Source: Adiantum capillus-veneris (lineage: Eukaryota; Streptophyta; Polypodiopsida; Polypodiales; Pteridaceae). From it: 60,000 nt of DNA. Both the position numbers and the translations under genes were made by a program. Under the pieces are notes generated by a model. The model was given only the letters and a program-made list of their open reading frames with translations, had not been told where the DNA came from and ran no database searches. The DNA lies in assembly GCA_014529385.2 (NCBI GenBank), contig CM043969.1:75934676-75994675 (forward strand), read 5' to 3'. Below are positions 58,942-60,000 of the stretch, one piece after another. The stretch's first letter is position 1; every line of letters begins with the position of its first letter.

Positions 58942-59120
58942 TAATTGCTATTTAATTATCTCAAGTCAAAAGTAGAGATCAAGGAAGAATAAAACAAGAA
59001 TAATTGCTATTTAATTATCTGAAGTCAAAGGTAGAGATCAAAGGTAAAGATCAAGGAAAACTAATTGCTATTTAATTATCTCAAGTCAAAGGTAGAGATC
59101 AAGGAAGGATAAAACTATTC
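58942..59120. repeat. 60-bp tandem repeat, three copies
   Basis: Units starting TAATTGCTATTTAATTATCT at about 58942, 59001 and 59062, each followed by AAGTCAAAGGTAGAGATCAA. Shorter TAGAGATCAAAGG variants lie between. Confidence 0.9.
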
Positions 59121-59480
59121 CAAGAAATGTTGATCAAAGGTATTGGACCAAGCGGGTTAATTAAATAAATTATAGGAGTTTAAAAATAGAAACTTATTGT
59201 GTAAAGTTTAAGTAACCAAATGTACTTAATAGACTCCAAGTATGAAGTTTGGGAAGCCTTAGGGTAAAATTTAAACTTGTTGAAGATAGTCTAAATTTAA
59301 TAGGTTTTGGGACCAACCTCATAGAACCTCCCAAAGACTATGTTGAGGTTTTGCATAGGAGTGAATCTCCAAAGATCAAGGGTAAGTTTATTTTTACCAG
59401 AGTCCATTCTAATTTAGCGAGTCCTAAATTGGTAGGTAGATTGTCAGGCCTAGGGTACAGCCAGGACACACATGCAGTAC
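59121..59480. other. upstream part of an LTR-like region
   Basis: No protein recognised. It leads into the TATA-rich promoter-like stretch. Confidence 0.4.
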
Positions 59481-59483
59481 AAG

Positions 59484-59520
59484 GGTATATATATAGATAG
59501 GGACAAGGGCCTATATATAG
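59484..59520 (+). promoter_or_regulatory. TATA-box pair, promoter-like
   Basis: GGTATATATATAGATAGG (59484-59501) and CCTATATATAGTAC (59510-59523) are strong plant-like TATA boxes about 25 bp apart. They are followed by a long CT-rich leader (59641-59711). This could be an LTR U3/R/U5 region of a plus-strand element or a host promoter whose gene lies beyond the window. Confidence 0.4.
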
Positions 59521-59637
59521 TACGCTTGGTGGTTATGAGCATGTATCTCCAAGACCTTTCACTACTTTCAAAGCTTGAGGGAAAGGGACAACAAGAAGGA
59601 GAGGCAGGGAGTTTTGGGCCTTCCGTGAAGCATTCAT

Positions 59638-59640
<3 letters not shown>

Positions 59641-59711
<71 letters not shown>
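59641..59711. repeat. (CT)n microsatellite
   Basis: About 35 CT units downstream of the TATA-box pair. The Arg-Glu frames on the minus strand are artefacts. Confidence 0.96.
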
Positions 59712-59714
<3 letters not shown>

Positions 59715-60000
59715 TTGAACTTTCCATGTGAGCAAGGACACACGCGGGAAATAGCTCTTACATCCATACGGCCGAAGAGATCAACTTGCACGAATCAAGG
59801 GGGTGCTCAAGTCAAACATGGTTGCCTTGTCAATGGGAGTTTTTTTTAATACAAGGCAAGCTCTCTTAGGAGCCACAGAGCACCCTGCGACTCTCTTCTT
59901 GTGGTGCATGCTACCCACATTAATGCCATCACCTTGGAGAATCTTCAGGCTGATATTTTTGCTTAAGGTGTGTGCCCTATTTTTGGGCACCCTCCCTTAA
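59712..60000. other. window end, no gene assigned
   Basis: Open frames on both strands are short and unsupported. The sequence may be the leader or internal start of whatever the 59484-59520 promoter serves. Confidence 0.4.

Overview
The window looks like an intergenic, transposon-dominated stretch of a land-plant nuclear genome. The evidence is: Ty3/gypsy chromovirus LTR elements primed by initiator Met-tRNA; an intronless RABA1-type (Rab11) GTPase retrocopy; a decayed cytosolic phosphoglycerate kinase copy; very long AG/CT and GT/CA microsatellites; and a degraded intron-containing gene with plant-like splice sites. I see no rRNA, tRNA, CRISPR array or clearly intact host gene. The species cannot be named from this sequence.

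Layout. 1-6000: 3' half of a minus-strand chromovirus (LTR, polypurine tract, chromodomain, integrase, RNase H, RT). 6004-14385: a block bounded by an inverted pair of about 57-bp termini. It holds microsatellites, a 200-nt foldback, a gag/PBS/LTR piece and the RABA1 retrocopy. 14395-18338: an internally deleted chromovirus (LTR-gag-PBS-LTR). 18919-19640: duplicated GT repeats and a dispersed repeat (family D). 19849-24890: a second, 3'-truncated Ty3/gypsy lineage. 24905-37383 and 44695-53724: two related, very unusual reverse-transcriptase elements. Between them (37384-44700) lie a dispersed repeat (family C), a PGK pseudogene and a rearranged chromovirus. 53753-60000: family D repeat, compound G/GA tracts, an unrecognised multi-exon gene relic, an integrase scrap and an LTR-like promoter with a CT tract.

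The main discovery candidate is the pair of RT elements, both read on the minus strand. Each has long direct terminal repeats (about 4.1 kb in element 1, 2.4-2.6 kb in element 2). These flank a body with a small ORF0, a nucleocapsid-like ORF1 with an Arg/Gly-rich tail, and ORF2, an RT whose motifs resemble Penelope-like elements but without a visible GIY-YIG endonuclease. A conserved hairpin and G-rich motif follow, running straight into an (AC)n tract. Each body ORF sits directly behind a conserved 3' splice acceptor. The terminal repeats carry conserved 5' splice donors, tandemly arrayed in element 2. The repeats also carry opposite-strand ORFs, and one of these shows only in-frame indels between copies. 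Together this suggests a splicing-dependent, endonuclease-less retroelement family associated with (CA/TG)n tracts. Both copies are decayed, with different stops and frameshifts, so an intact ancestor is inferred.
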